NCBI GenBank assembly: GCA_905214265.1
Contig: CAJMLQ010000023.1
Span: 1-31,207, forward strand
Source of the DNA: an uncultured bacterium
Lineage (GTDB): Bacteria; Bacillota; Clostridia; Oscillospirales; Ruminococcaceae
Direction of reading: 5' to 3'
Length of the DNA: 31,207 nt
Shown piece after piece: positions 1 through 8,110 of this stretch. Below the pieces are notes generated by a model. The model was not told the DNA's origin. It made no database searches and saw nothing but the letters and a program-made list of their open reading frames with translations. The translations under genes and the position numbers were made by a program. Each line of letters opens with the position of its first letter. Within the stretch, counting starts at the first letter, position 1.

Positions 1-653
1 TCCAGCGCACAGCTTTCTGACGCCACCGCCCAGCCGTGCTCGTTTTTCCCCAGGCAGAGGGGGCGGAAGCCCCAGCCGTCCCGGACGGCGATGAGCTTAT
101 TCTGGCTGGACAGGATAATCAGTGAGAAGGCGCCCTTGAGCTGGGACGCCGCTTTTGCCACGGCATCCTCGATGGTATCTGTTTCCAGAGCTTCATAGGC
201 GATCAGCGAGGAAACGACCTCGCTGTCGTTGGTAGCGGAAAAGGCGCAGCCGTGGGAAATGAGCTTCTCCTTAATTTCCCCGGCGTTGACGATGTTTCCG
301 TTGTGAGCCGTAGCCAGACGGCCGGTCAGATACTCGGTGACCATGGGCTGGGTGTTCTGCTTGGAATTGGTGCCGGTGGTAGAATAGCGGACGTGTCCGA
401 TGCCCACTTTTGCCAGCGGAAGCCGGGAGAGCACCGCGCTGTTGAACACCTCGCTGACCAGGCCGGTATTTTTATGATAAAGGATGGTCCCCCCGCGGAG
501 GACGGCAATACCCGCGCCTTCCTGGCCGCGGTGCTGAAGGGCGCAAAGGGCGTTGTAGGTGATGCCGGCGGCCTCCTCCGTGTTGAGCTTGAGGCCAAAA
601 ATACCGCATTCTTCCCGCACCTTATCTAGTTTATCCCCACAGATTTCCTGCAT
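1..653 (-). CDS. purF: Amidophosphoribosyltransferase (PurF), N-terminal part, cut by left edge
   Basis: PurF makes phosphoribosylamine from PRPP and glutamine, the first committed step of purine synthesis. About 217 residues are visible, covering the class II glutamine amidotransferase domain. The reading frame gives EECGIFG near residue 16, whose Cys is the expected nucleophile after a short propeptide, as in the B. subtilis-type enzyme. It continues with ALCALQHRGQEGAGI, HVRYSTTG, a TAHNGN oxyanion-hole motif and NDSEVV, then RDGWGFRPLCLG. The phosphoribosyltransferase domain and any Fe-S cluster ligands lie beyond the edge. I chose the ATG at 653; a TTG two codons upstream sits closer to AGGAG (665-669), so the start is uncertain by two residues. 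It is the last visible gene of the leftward nitrogen operon, 20 bases after the ANTAR gene. GlmS and glutamate synthase were considered, but the motifs fit PurF. Confidence 0.92.
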   Translation of the reverse strand, partial: MQEICGDKLDKVREECGIFGLKLNTEEAAGITYNALCALQHRGQEGAGIAVLRGGTILYHKNTGLVSEVFNSAVLSRLPLAKVGIGHVRYSTTGTNSKQNTQPMVTEYLTGRLATAHNGNIVNAGEIKEKLISHGCAFSATNDSEVVSSLIAYEALETDTIEDAVAKAASQLKGAFSLIILSSQNKLIAVRDGWGFRPLCLGKNEHGWAVASESCAL

Positions 654-673
654 TCGCAAAAGCGCTCCTTCCA

Positions 674-1246
674 TTAACGGGTTTCATAGGTCCTCAAAAT
701 CTCTTCCGCAACCTCCCGGCGGGTCATGCGCATATCCATCGCCTGCTTTTCCAGGTAACGGTGAGCCTGGGGCTCCGTGAAGCCTAGATACTGTACCAGC
801 GTGCATTTTGCCCGGTCCACCAGCCGCATTTCCTCGATTTTCTGCTGGAGCCGGCCGTTTTCCTGCCGGAGTCCCAGCACCCGTTTCCGGGAGGCATTGA
901 CCAGCTTGACGGTCTGGAAAAAGAGCTGCCGTCCGATGGGCCGCGGGATGACAAATACGCCATAGTCCTCGACCTTTGCCGAAACCGCGTCGGCCAGCTC
1001 CGCCTTAACCAGCATCAGAATGCCGGAATCCGTGGTCTGCGTCAGGTTCAGGGCGAGCTCGTGGCCGAATTCGTCCTGAAGCGGCGCATTGATGACGATG
1101 AGGTCGAAAGCCTGATCCAAAAGCAGCCGGCGTGCTTCGCCCCCTCCTCCGGCATAGGCCGGACGGGAAAAGCCGCAGCCCCGCAGCAGCTCTGTCAAGA
1201 ATTCCTTTCCCTTTTCACTGCTGGAGACGATCAGCACCGTTTCCAT
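674..1246 (-). CDS. ANTAR-domain antiterminator with degenerate receiver domain
   Basis: This 190-residue protein has a response-regulator-like N-terminal domain (about 1-115), a short coiled coil (118-142) and a C-terminal ANTAR three-helix RNA-binding domain (about 129-187, containing the DRAKCTL and MTRREVAEEIL segments). ANTAR proteins bind hexaloop RNA hairpins in nascent leaders and prevent intrinsic termination. The residue where the phosphoryl-accepting Asp should lie (VINAPLQDE) is Asn53, and the usual KP near the end of the receiver is RP (IPRPIG), so conventional phosphorylation looks unlikely. I chose the ATG at 1246, preceded by a GGGGGA-type ribosome site; a TTG start 14 codons upstream is possible but would begin directly against the glnA stop. 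It sits between glnA and purF in the same operon, and candidate RNA targets occur in the gltB, glnN and amt leaders of this window. Confidence 0.88.
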   Translation of the reverse strand: METVLIVSSSEKGKEFLTELLRGCGFSRPAYAGGGGEARRLLLDQAFDLIVINAPLQDEFGHELALNLTQTTDSGILMLVKAELADAVSAKVEDYGVFVIPRPIGRQLFFQTVKLVNASRKRVLGLRQENGRLQQKIEEMRLVDRAKCTLVQYLGFTEPQAHRYLEKQAMDMRMTRREVAEEILRTYETR

Positions 1247-1284
1247 CCCTGCCCATCCCCCTTTCTTTTCGGAAAGCGGAGCTG

Positions 1285-2604
1285 TCAAACCACCGGGAAC
1301 CAGGTATTCTCCTCATAAATCAGGGCGTTGCCGGACTTCCGGGCGGCCTCGCACTCTTCCCGCTTGGCGGCCAAGTACTTGCGGAGCGGTTCCTCTGGCA
1401 GCGTCGAACGGATGAATTCGCTTGCCTCCGCTTGGTCCAGCGCCTCCTCCAGGCTTCCCGGAAGGGAAGCGATACTCTCTTCCACGCTGGGCGGATCCGT
1501 AAAGAGATTCCGGTTCGTGGGCGGGCAGAGAGCCAGTCCCTTTTCGATCCCCTCCAGTCCGGCCAGCAGCAACAGCCCAAAAGCAAGGTACGGATTGCAG
1601 GACGGGTCCGGCGAGCGGAGCTCCATCCGGCTGTACTCTCCCGCAGCCGCCGGGATCCGAATCAGCTGGGAGCGGTTTTGGTGGCTCCAGGTCAGGTAGC
1701 GTGGCGCTTCACAGACGCCAAACCGCCGGTAAGAGTTGGTCAGCGGATTCAGGAAAGCGGTCATATCCCCCACCCGGCTGAGGATTCCCATCAGAAAGCT
1801 CTCTGCTTCCCGGCTGTGCTCCGCGCCGCCGCTGCGGAAAAGGTTCTGCCCATTCTGAAAGAGGGAGAGGTTGACGTGAAGTCCGCTGCCGCTTTTGCCG
1901 GGAACCGGCTTGGGCAGGAACGAGGCATACAGTCCATTGCGGCCGGCCACTGCCTTTACCACGTTTTTAAAAGTGATCAGGTTGTCTGCCGCGGTTACGG
2001 CATCGTCATAGCGGAAGGCGATCTCATTCTGGCCGGGTCCCTGCTCATGGTGGGAGGATTCCGGCTGGATCCCCATTTCCTCCAGGGTCAGGCAGATCTC
2101 CCGCCGGACGTTTTCTCCCCGATCCAGCGGCGCCACGTCGCAGTAGCCGGCGTGATCGTGGGGGATGGTGGTGGGATCGCCGTTTTCATCGGTCTGAAAA
2201 AGATAAAACTCGCACTCACTACCAATGGATGGACGGTAGCCGAGTTTTTGAGCCTTCTCCGCAGCCTTGCGGAGAAAATGCCGCATATCGCCCTCAAACG
2301 GCTGGCCGTCGGGGCGGCGGATATCGCAGAACAGCCGAACCACCCGGCCGTGGGAAGGACGCCAGGGGAGCACGGAGAGTGTGCCCGCATCCGGAGTCAG
2401 AAAAAGATCGGATTCTTCCGCGTTTAAAAAACCTCTGACCGCCGACGCATCAAAGGAGATGCCCGTCTCAAAGGCACGGGGAAGCTCCTCCGGCATCACA
2501 GAAATATTTTTGAGGGTTCCAAACATATCGCAAAAAGCCAGACGGATAAATTTGACGTCGTTTTCCTTTACAAACGTCAAAACCTCCGGCGCCGTAATAT
2601 CCAT
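1285..2604 (-). CDS. glnA: Glutamine synthetase type I
   Basis: It makes glutamine from glutamate, ammonia and ATP in the cytoplasm. Its 439 residues match the short GSI-alpha form. Visible motifs are SFDASAVRGF near residue 50, the metal-binding SECEFYLF, the HHEQGPGQNEIAF segment with acidic and His ligands, KPVPGKSGSGLHVNLSL (ATP/glutamate-binding loop) and MELRSPDPSCNPYLAF near the C terminus. The adenylylation-site region of the long GSI-beta enzymes is absent and the protein ends in NTWFPVV, so control by adenylylation is unlikely. The gene lies 65 bases after the GXGXG glutamate synthase gene, with a hairpin in the gap, and just before the ANTAR regulator. A type III enzyme is encoded at 9611-11704, so the locus carries two unrelated-looking glutamine synthetases. 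Confidence 0.95.
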   Translation of the reverse strand: MDITAPEVLTFVKENDVKFIRLAFCDMFGTLKNISVMPEELPRAFETGISFDASAVRGFLNAEESDLFLTPDAGTLSVLPWRPSHGRVVRLFCDIRRPDGQPFEGDMRHFLRKAAEKAQKLGYRPSIGSECEFYLFQTDENGDPTTIPHDHAGYCDVAPLDRGENVRREICLTLEEMGIQPESSHHEQGPGQNEIAFRYDDAVTAADNLITFKNVVKAVAGRNGLYASFLPKPVPGKSGSGLHVNLSLFQNGQNLFRSGGAEHSREAESFLMGILSRVGDMTAFLNPLTNSYRRFGVCEAPRYLTWSHQNRSQLIRIPAAAGEYSRMELRSPDPSCNPYLAFGLLLLAGLEGIEKGLALCPPTNRNLFTDPPSVEESIASLPGSLEEALDQAEASEFIRSTLPEEPLRKYLAAKREECEAARKSGNALIYEENTWFPVV

Positions 2605-2621
2605 GATCTCCCCGCCTTTCC

Positions 2622-2645
2622 AAAAGGCCGCAGATGTCTGCGGCC
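2622..2645 (-). terminator. Intercistronic hairpin upstream of glnA
   Basis: Read on the minus strand, an 8-bp perfect stem (2645-2638 with 2633-2626; GGCCGCAG/CTGCGGCC) with an ACAT loop is followed by only four T residues (2625-2622). It lies between the GXGXG gene and glnA. It may act as a weak attenuator or an mRNA-processing or stabilising structure that sets glnA level relative to upstream genes. I see no AAAGGC hexaloop overlapping it. Confidence 0.45.
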
Positions 2646-2669
2646 CGCTATCCTTTTTGTATGTCCGAT

Positions 2670-3392
2670 TCAGTTCTGGGTATAGAGCTGCTTGTAGGGG
2701 TTCTGTGTGTCCGGAGTCAGGACCATGAAGGGACTCTCCAGAATCTCCCGGCAGGATTTCTGGAATTCCCCGCAGAACTCCTCCAGATAGGGGGCGATCT
2801 CCGCCAGATCCTCTTCTGTGGCAGGAGCCGCCTTGACTTGCTTGGGCAGGTCGGGCGGAAGTGCCGCGCAGCGCAGGAACATCTTTCCACCGTGCATCCC
2901 GGTGCCGCAGAAGTTGCCCACGATGGGCTTGCCCTCCTGCCCCAGGCCCAGGATGGCGATGAGCCCCCCGGCCTGGTACTCGCCTAAGAAACTCCCCGCC
3001 GTGCCGCCGACGATGAGAACCGGCTTCTTCTCCTGGTACGCCTTCATGTGGATGCCGGCGCGGTAGCCGGTGTTTCCCTCCACATAAATGCGGCCGCCGC
3101 GCATGGCATAGCCGGTGGCATCGCCGGAGGAGCCGTGGATAAAAATCGTGCCTTCGTTCATGGTATCACCGGTGGCGTCCTGGGCGTTGCCCTTGACGAT
3201 GATCCGGCTCCCGTTCATATAAGCGCCCAGAGCGTTGCCCGGGGTGCCGAGAATAGTAATGGTACGGCCGGAAAGGCCACTGCCGATGTAACGCTGCCCC
3301 AGGCAGTTTTCGATGACCACATCCGGGTCAGAGGAATCGCGGATGATCTGGTTGAGCTCCTGGAAATCGAGCCCGGCCGCATTGATAAGCAT
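2670..3392 (-). CDS. Glutamate synthase GXGXG (alpha-3) domain subunit
   Basis: This 240-residue protein corresponds to the C-terminal GXGXG beta-helix domain of the large glutamate synthase subunit, encoded here as a separate gene as in archaeal-type split enzymes. The repeated turns are visible as GSGLSGRTITILG, GNALGAYMNG, NAQDATGDTMNEG, GSSGDATGYAMRGG and GNTGYRAGIHMK. In the fused enzyme the domain is structural, holding the glutaminase and FMN domains together. I chose ATG at 3392, with AAGG about ten bases upstream; the GTG at 3401 lies too close to that site. A C-terminal tail of about 60 residues after FLRCAALPP resembles that seen in FwdC/GltB3-type proteins. It follows the FAD oxidoreductase by 26 bases. 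Confidence 0.9.
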   Translation of the reverse strand: MLINAAGLDFQELNQIIRDSSDPDVVIENCLGQRYIGSGLSGRTITILGTPGNALGAYMNGSRIIVKGNAQDATGDTMNEGTIFIHGSSGDATGYAMRGGRIYVEGNTGYRAGIHMKAYQEKKPVLIVGGTAGSFLGEYQAGGLIAILGLGQEGKPIVGNFCGTGMHGGKMFLRCAALPPDLPKQVKAAPATEEDLAEIAPYLEEFCGEFQKSCREILESPFMVLTPDTQNPYKQLYTQN

Positions 3393-3418
3393 TGACTTCA
3401 CGCCTTTCTTTCGAGATC

Positions 3419-4639
3419 TCAGGAGAGCATTTCTTTCCGCTCCGCCCGGGAGAACGCCATCAGCTGGGGCTTCTCGCAGATCAGCCCGAAGTCGATGGAG
3501 GAAAGCGGAGTTTCGCTGCGGATGAGGCTGGTATAGATCCCGGCACGGGCCACGTCCCCGATGAGAATAAACCCTTTGAGCCGGTCGTCTTCATAAAACA
3601 GCTTTTTCAGGCTGTTTCCGGCGGAAGCAGTGTATACCTCGCCCGTATAGCTGCCGGCGGTGAGCACATGGTAGCCGAAAAAGCCGATGGCGTTCATGGG
3701 GATGGCGTGGTCGTAGTGCTTTTCGCCCCCTGCCATATTGACGCCCGCGCATTCGCCCTGCATGTAGGCATTGGGGAGAAGGGCCAAGATACGGTTCTGC
3801 CCGCAGGAGATATCAAAGGATTCGGTGCAGTCCCCAGCCGCGTAAACATCCGGAAGAGTCGTTTCGCACGTCTCGCTGACGCGCACGCCCCGGGCTACCT
3901 CTCCGCCCGCTTCGGAAATCAGCTCCGTATTGGGCCGGACGCCGACGCAAACCGCCAGAACGTCAAAGGGAACCGTTTTTCCACTCTTCAGCACGGCGGT
4001 ATTCCCATCGAAGGTCTCCACTCCGTCGCCCAGAATAAAGGAAACGCCATGGTCCTCGATATGCTTTTGGACCAGCGCCGCGCCCTCCGCGTCCAGGATG
4101 CTGGGCAGGATATGATCCGCCAGATCCACCACCGTCAGGCTCCCGGCTTTGTCCGAGATGCCCTCCACGCATTTCAGACCGATGAGCCCTGCGCCCAGGA
4201 TGAGCACCCGCTTATCCGGGCCAAGGGTCCTTTCCAAGGTCTTGGCGGAATCCAGAGTCATAAAGGTAAAGGCGTTTTTCACCTGATTCAGGCCCTTGAT
4301 CGGCGGCACAAAAGGCCGGGAGCCTGTGGCGATCAGCAGCTTGTCATAAGAAACCACCGATCCGTCATCCAGCAGGACGGTTTTTGTGGCTGGATCGATC
4401 TTCTCTGCCCGCTTTCCGGCCAAAAGGGTCACGCCGTTGTCGGCGTAAAAGCTGTCTGGCCGGTATTTCATCCGCTCCTCGTCGGTCTTCCCGCACAGGA
4501 GATAGGAGATCAACGGTCTCGAATAGGTGTGATACGGCTCGTCGGTGATCATGGTGACAGAGCCTTCCCGGTCAATGCTCCGGATGCCCTCCACGCAGCC
4601 CACTGCGGCTGCGGAATTTCCAATGATGACATAATTCAT
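3419..4639 (-). CDS. FAD/NAD(P)-dependent oxidoreductase of the split glutamate synthase cluster
   Basis: This 406-residue pyridine nucleotide-disulfide oxidoreductase-like flavoprotein has an N-terminal FAD-binding Rossmann motif (VIIGNSAAAVG), an ATGSRP motif near residue 107, a second dinucleotide-binding fold (RVLILGAGLIGLKCVE) and a C-terminal FAD motif (DVYAAGDC). It resembles NADH:rubredoxin and nitrite-reductase-type reductases more than the classical GltD subunit, lacking GltD's N-terminal Fe-S domain. I infer that it passes electrons from NAD(P)H through the adjacent ferredoxin (4654-5088) to the glutamate synthase core. I chose ATG at 4639 because GGAGG lies seven bases upstream; a longer start at 4657 would overlap the ferredoxin stop. 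Confidence 0.85.
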   Translation of the reverse strand: MNYVIIGNSAAAVGCVEGIRSIDREGSVTMITDEPYHTYSRPLISYLLCGKTDEERMKYRPDSFYADNGVTLLAGKRAEKIDPATKTVLLDDGSVVSYDKLLIATGSRPFVPPIKGLNQVKNAFTFMTLDSAKTLERTLGPDKRVLILGAGLIGLKCVEGISDKAGSLTVVDLADHILPSILDAEGAALVQKHIEDHGVSFILGDGVETFDGNTAVLKSGKTVPFDVLAVCVGVRPNTELISEAGGEVARGVRVSETCETTLPDVYAAGDCTESFDISCGQNRILALLPNAYMQGECAGVNMAGGEKHYDHAIPMNAIGFFGYHVLTAGSYTGEVYTASAGNSLKKLFYEDDRLKGFILIGDVARAGIYTSLIRSETPLSSIDFGLICEKPQLMAFSRAERKEMLS

Positions 4640-4653
4640 AACAGGCCCTCCCC

Positions 4654-5088
4654 TCATGCGTCGTGCTCTTCAAAAACGATTGCCTGGTTGGGGCATCCCT
4701 GGACGCAGGCCGGGGAGCCGCAGCTGTTTTTGATGCAGAGCTCGCACTTTTGGATCACGCCGTCTTCCGAGGGCATCACTGCGCCGTAGGGACAGGAGAG
4801 AATGCAGGTATAGCAGCCCACGCACTTTTCCCGGTTAAAGGTGATCACGCCGTCAACGATCCGCAGCGACCCGGTGATGCAGCTTTTTACGCACAGCGGA
4901 TCCTTGCAATGACGACAGGAAACGGCGAAGCTTACGCCATTTTCCTCTTCAATGCGGATGCGGGGATTGATTTTGACGCCTTGGAGAGCCTTGACCATGC
5001 CGTCCACGCCGGAATTGGCATAGGCGCAGTAGTACTCGCAAAGATGGCAGCCCAGGCACCACTTTTCCTTGACATAGATGCGTTTCAT
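4654..5088 (-). CDS. Four-cluster ferredoxin-type electron-transfer subunit
   Basis: This 144-residue protein resembles the HycB/DmsB-type 4Fe-4S electron-transfer subunits. Four cysteine groups are visible: CLGCHLCEYYC near the N terminus, CRHCKDPLCVKSC, CVGCYTCILSCP and CELCIKNSCGSPACVQGCP. Such proteins wire a flavin oxidoreductase to a catalytic subunit. It has no signal peptide or Tat motif, so it acts in the cytoplasm. It starts 68 bases after purA and is followed 14 bases later by the FAD oxidoreductase, which supports a shared electron-donor module for glutamate synthase. Confidence 0.88.
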   Translation of the reverse strand: MKRIYVKEKWCLGCHLCEYYCAYANSGVDGMVKALQGVKINPRIRIEEENGVSFAVSCRHCKDPLCVKSCITGSLRIVDGVITFNREKCVGCYTCILSCPYGAVMPSEDGVIQKCELCIKNSCGSPACVQGCPNQAIVFEEHDA

Positions 5089-5156
5089 TCCGAAAATCCT
5101 GCCTTTCTGTCAGCAGCTTTCGGGAAAAGGGGGCCTGGACCGCCGGGAGCAGCGCC

Positions 5157-6428
5157 TTACAGAACGAGATACTCCTCCCGTTCTGCGCCGACGGAGACAT
5201 ACTTCACCGGGCAGCCGACCGCCTTTTCCAGATAGCGGATATAGTCGAGGGCCTCCTTGGGAAGGTCCTCCGGTTTCCGACAGGAACTGATATCACAGTG
5301 CCAGCCGGGAAGGGTTTCATAAATGGGTTTCGCAGCGTCCAAGTCCGCGCCGGTGGGGAATTCCTCCACCCGACGGCCATTGATATCGTAGGCGACGCAG
5401 ACCGGGATCTCGTCCAGATAGCTTAACACGTCCAGCTTGGTCACCGCCAGCTCATCCGCGCCCTGGACCCGCACGCCGTACCGGGAAGCGGGTACGTCAA
5501 AGCCGCCGACCCGGCGGGGACGGCCGGTGGCCGCGCCGTATTCGCCGCCAGCCTCGCGCAGGCGCTCCGCCGCCTCGCCGAAGAGTTCGCAGGTAAAGGG
5601 GCCCTCGCCGACGCAGCTGGAGTAAGCCTTCATGATGCCGATGGACAGGCTCAGCTTATGATTGGGAATCCCCGCACCCACCGGCGCGTAGGCGCTGATG
5701 CTGGAGGAAGAAGACGTAAAGGGATAAATGCCGAAGTCAATGTCACGGAGAGCGCCCAATTGGGCCTCAAAAAGGATCTTTTTGCCGGATTTCTCCGCCT
5801 GGTCCAGATATCCGCCCGCATCGCAGACGTAATCCTTCAGCTGGCCGCCGTAGGTCTCCAGCCAGGCCCACATCTCGTCATAGGAGACCGCGGGCGCGCC
5901 GTAAACGCCGGTAATGGTCAGATTTTTCCAGTCCAGAACAGATTTCAGTCGTTTTTTAAGATACTCCGGCTGGAGCAGGTCGCCCATCCGCAGGGCCTTT
6001 TTCATATACTTGTCGCCATAAACCGGGGCGATACCGCGGCGGGTGGAGCCGAACTTGGCGTCGCCCAGCCGGTCCTCCTCCAAGCAGTCCAGCAGCTTGT
6101 GATACGGCATGCAGATGATCGCCTTATCGCTGATCTTCAGGTTGGCGGGACTAATGGAAACGCCGGCGTCGGTGAGACGCTTCATTTCGCCGCAGAGGTG
6201 TTCCAAATCAATAACCATGCCGTTGCCCATAACGTTGACGACCTCAGGCCGCAGAATGCCGGACGGAAGCAGGTTCAGGATGAATTTGCCCAGATGGTTC
6301 ACGACGGTATGTCCCGCGTTGTTGCCGCCCTGGTAGCGGACCACAACGTCATAATCCTGGGAGAGCAGGTCGACCATGCGGCCCTTTCCCTCGTCACCCC
6401 AGTTGATCCCGGTGATTGCTGTCAGCAT
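5157..6428 (-). CDS. purA: Adenylosuccinate synthetase (divergent subfamily)
   Basis: PurA joins IMP and aspartate using GTP to make adenylosuccinate on the route to AMP. The 423-residue protein has GDEGKG with catalytic Asp12, NNAGHTVV with catalytic His40, STRRGIAPVYGDK, and TGRPRRVGGFD for the aspartate/nucleotide loop, then TKLDVLSY for guanine recognition. Length is typical. It departs from the classical enzyme at FEAQLGALRDID (220-231), where the family usually has FEGAQGTLLDID, so the IMP-contacting Gln appears shifted by two positions; RRVG also replaces RRCG. I believe a PurA subfamily of this type is common in gut Clostridia, so it is probably functional. AGGAGG lies seven bases before the ATG, and an extended -10 promoter at 6492-6500 serves it. 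Confidence 0.88.
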   Translation of the reverse strand: MLTAITGINWGDEGKGRMVDLLSQDYDVVVRYQGGNNAGHTVVNHLGKFILNLLPSGILRPEVVNVMGNGMVIDLEHLCGEMKRLTDAGVSISPANLKISDKAIICMPYHKLLDCLEEDRLGDAKFGSTRRGIAPVYGDKYMKKALRMGDLLQPEYLKKRLKSVLDWKNLTITGVYGAPAVSYDEMWAWLETYGGQLKDYVCDAGGYLDQAEKSGKKILFEAQLGALRDIDFGIYPFTSSSSSISAYAPVGAGIPNHKLSLSIGIMKAYSSCVGEGPFTCELFGEAAERLREAGGEYGAATGRPRRVGGFDVPASRYGVRVQGADELAVTKLDVLSYLDEIPVCVAYDINGRRVEEFPTGADLDAAKPIYETLPGWHCDISSCRKPEDLPKEALDYIRYLEKAVGCPVKYVSVGAEREEYLVL

Positions 6429-6491
6429 ATTATTTCCTCCTGTTTTTTCACGGAATGTTTGCTCCGCCCCTCCGGCGAAGAACTACTTATT

Positions 6492-6500
6492 ATTATAGCA
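6492..6500 (-). promoter_or_regulatory. Extended -10 promoter for purA
   Basis: On the minus strand TGCTATAAT forms an extended -10 element (TGnTATAAT) about 64 bases before the purA start. No good -35 hexamer is seen 16-18 bases upstream, as is usual for extended -10 promoters. It would let purA and the downstream glnA-purF genes be expressed apart from the gltB leader. The rest of 6429-6604 holds no gene or clear terminator. Confidence 0.6.
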
Positions 6501-6604
6501 TATTCCAGCAGAAAAATCATCGTTTTGCCGGAGTTCTGCCAGATTCCATATTTTTTACAAAATCATTCCATGGGGGAGGAAACGGAAAGTGGGATTTTAC
6601 CAGC

Positions 6605-8110
6605 TTATTCGCCGGCGTGCTTGATTCCGAGGATTTGAAGCTCTTTATCGGTGAGCCCGACGCCCCGGAGCATGAGGCGATTTCCCTTCAGCGCTTCGAG
6701 GGAGTTGATGCCCATGCCGCCCATCATCTCCTGAATCTCATGGTTCCAGGCGGTGATGAGGTTTACAAGCCGCTGGCTTCCGACATCCGGGTTCAGGCGC
6801 TTGACCAGCTCGGGACGCTGGGTGGCAATGCCCCAGTTGCACTTGCCGGCCTGACAGGTGCGGCAGAGGTGGCAGCCCAGCGCCAGCAGAGCTGCGGTGG
6901 CGATGTACACTGCGTCAGCTCCTAAGGCGATGGCCTTGACGATATCGGCGCTGGAGCGAATGGAACCACCCACTACGATGGAAACGTTGTCGCGGATCCC
7001 CTCTTCCCGGAGCCGCTGGTCCACACTGGCCAGGGCCAGCTCGATGGGAATGCCTACGTTGTCCCGGATGCGGGTAGGAGCCGCGCCGGTACCGCCGCGG
7101 AAGCCGTCTATGGCGATGATATCCGCGCCGCTGCGGGCGATGCCGCTGGCGATGGCCGCCACGTTGTGGACCGCCGCGATCTTGACGATGACCGGTTTCT
7201 GATACCCGGTAGCCTCCTTCAGGGAAAACACCAGCTGGCGCAGGTCCTCGATAGAATAGATGTCGTGATGGGGTGCCGGAGAGATCGCGTCAGAGCCCTC
7301 GGGGATCATCCGGGTCTTAGAGACCTCGCCTACGATCTTCGCGCCGGGGAGATGCCCGCCGATGCCGGGCTTTGCGCCCTGACCCATCTTGATCTCGATG
7401 GCCGCGCCGGCTTCCAGATAATCCTTGTGGACGCCAAATCGGCCGGATGCCACCTGAACGATGGTGTGGGGGCCGTATTTGTAAAAATCCTCATGGAGAC
7501 CGCCCTCGCCGGTGTTGTAGCAGGTTCCCAGGGCTTCCGCCGCCCGGGCCAGGCTCTCGTGGGCGTTGTAGCTGATGGAGCCGTAGGACATGGCCGAGAA
7601 CATCACGGGAACTGAAAGCTCCAGCTGGGGGCTCATTTTGGTGCAGATACTGCCGTCGGGATTCCGGGTGATCTTATCGTTCTTTTTGCCCAGAAACACC
7701 CGGGTCTCCATGGGCTCCCGGAGAGGATCGATGGAAGGATTGGTCACCTGGGAGGCGTTTATGAGGATCTTGTCCCAGTAGATGGGGTAAGGCTGCGGGT
7801 TTCCCATGGAGGAAAGCAGCACCCCGCCGCTTTCCGCCTGGCGGTAGACCTCATAGATGGTCTGCTTGCTCCAGTTGGCATTTTCCTTGAAGGTATGGTC
7901 TGTTTTCACGATTTTTAGCGCCTTTGTAGGACACAGGGAAACGCACCGGTGGCAGTTGACGCATTTGGAATCGTCGGCCAGCATCCGGCCCAGGTCCGCG
8001 TCGTAATGATGGACCTCGTTGGCGCACTGGCGCTCGCAGGCCCGGCAGGCGATGCAGCGGTCCGGATTGCGGACCACCTCATAATCGGGATAAAAGTAGT
8101 TGATGGGCAT
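6605..8110 (-). CDS. gltB: Glutamate synthase central FMN/Fe-S subunit with N-terminal ferredoxin domain
   Basis: This 501-residue protein is the catalytic core that reduces 2-iminoglutarate to glutamate on FMN. Residues 1-65 carry two 4Fe-4S motifs (Cys19/22/25/29 and Cys50/53/56/60). The TIM-barrel domain follows, with SAMSYGSISYNAHESLA, NTGEGG, the KMGQGAKPGIGGHLPG loop, IDGFRGGTGAAP and the 3Fe-4S segment CHLCRTCQAGKC ahead of NWGIATQ. The gene lacks both the glutaminase and GXGXG domains, which are encoded separately, so this is the split, archaeal-type arrangement. The ATG at 8110 overlaps the stop of the glutaminase gene by one base and has GGAGG nine bases upstream inside that gene, implying translational coupling. 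A longer reading to 8206 is rejected because its N terminus is Arg/Pro-rich and antisense-like. Confidence 0.93.
   Translation of the reverse strand: MPINYFYPDYEVVRNPDRCIACRACERQCANEVHHYDADLGRMLADDSKCVNCHRCVSLCPTKALKIVKTDHTFKENANWSKQTIYEVYRQAESGGVLLSSMGNPQPYPIYWDKILINASQVTNPSIDPLREPMETRVFLGKKNDKITRNPDGSICTKMSPQLELSVPVMFSAMSYGSISYNAHESLARAAEALGTCYNTGEGGLHEDFYKYGPHTIVQVASGRFGVHKDYLEAGAAIEIKMGQGAKPGIGGHLPGAKIVGEVSKTRMIPEGSDAISPAPHHDIYSIEDLRQLVFSLKEATGYQKPVIVKIAAVHNVAAIASGIARSGADIIAIDGFRGGTGAAPTRIRDNVGIPIELALASVDQRLREEGIRDNVSIVVGGSIRSSADIVKAIALGADAVYIATAALLALGCHLCRTCQAGKCNWGIATQRPELVKRLNPDVGSQRLVNLITAWNHEIQEMMGGMGINSLEALKGNRLMLRGVGLTDKELQILGIKHAGE

Noticed and set aside
1132..2427. Long open frame on the plus strand opposite glnA
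   Set aside because: It mirrors glnA, which has all family motifs; the product is low-complexity and has no ribosome site. High GC content keeps antisense frames open.
3393..3415. AAAGGC before the GXGXG gene as another ANTAR hexaloop
   Set aside because: The flanks do not pair and the word is simply part of the AAAGG ribosome site; the same applies to AAAGGC before the ferredoxin and glnA genes.
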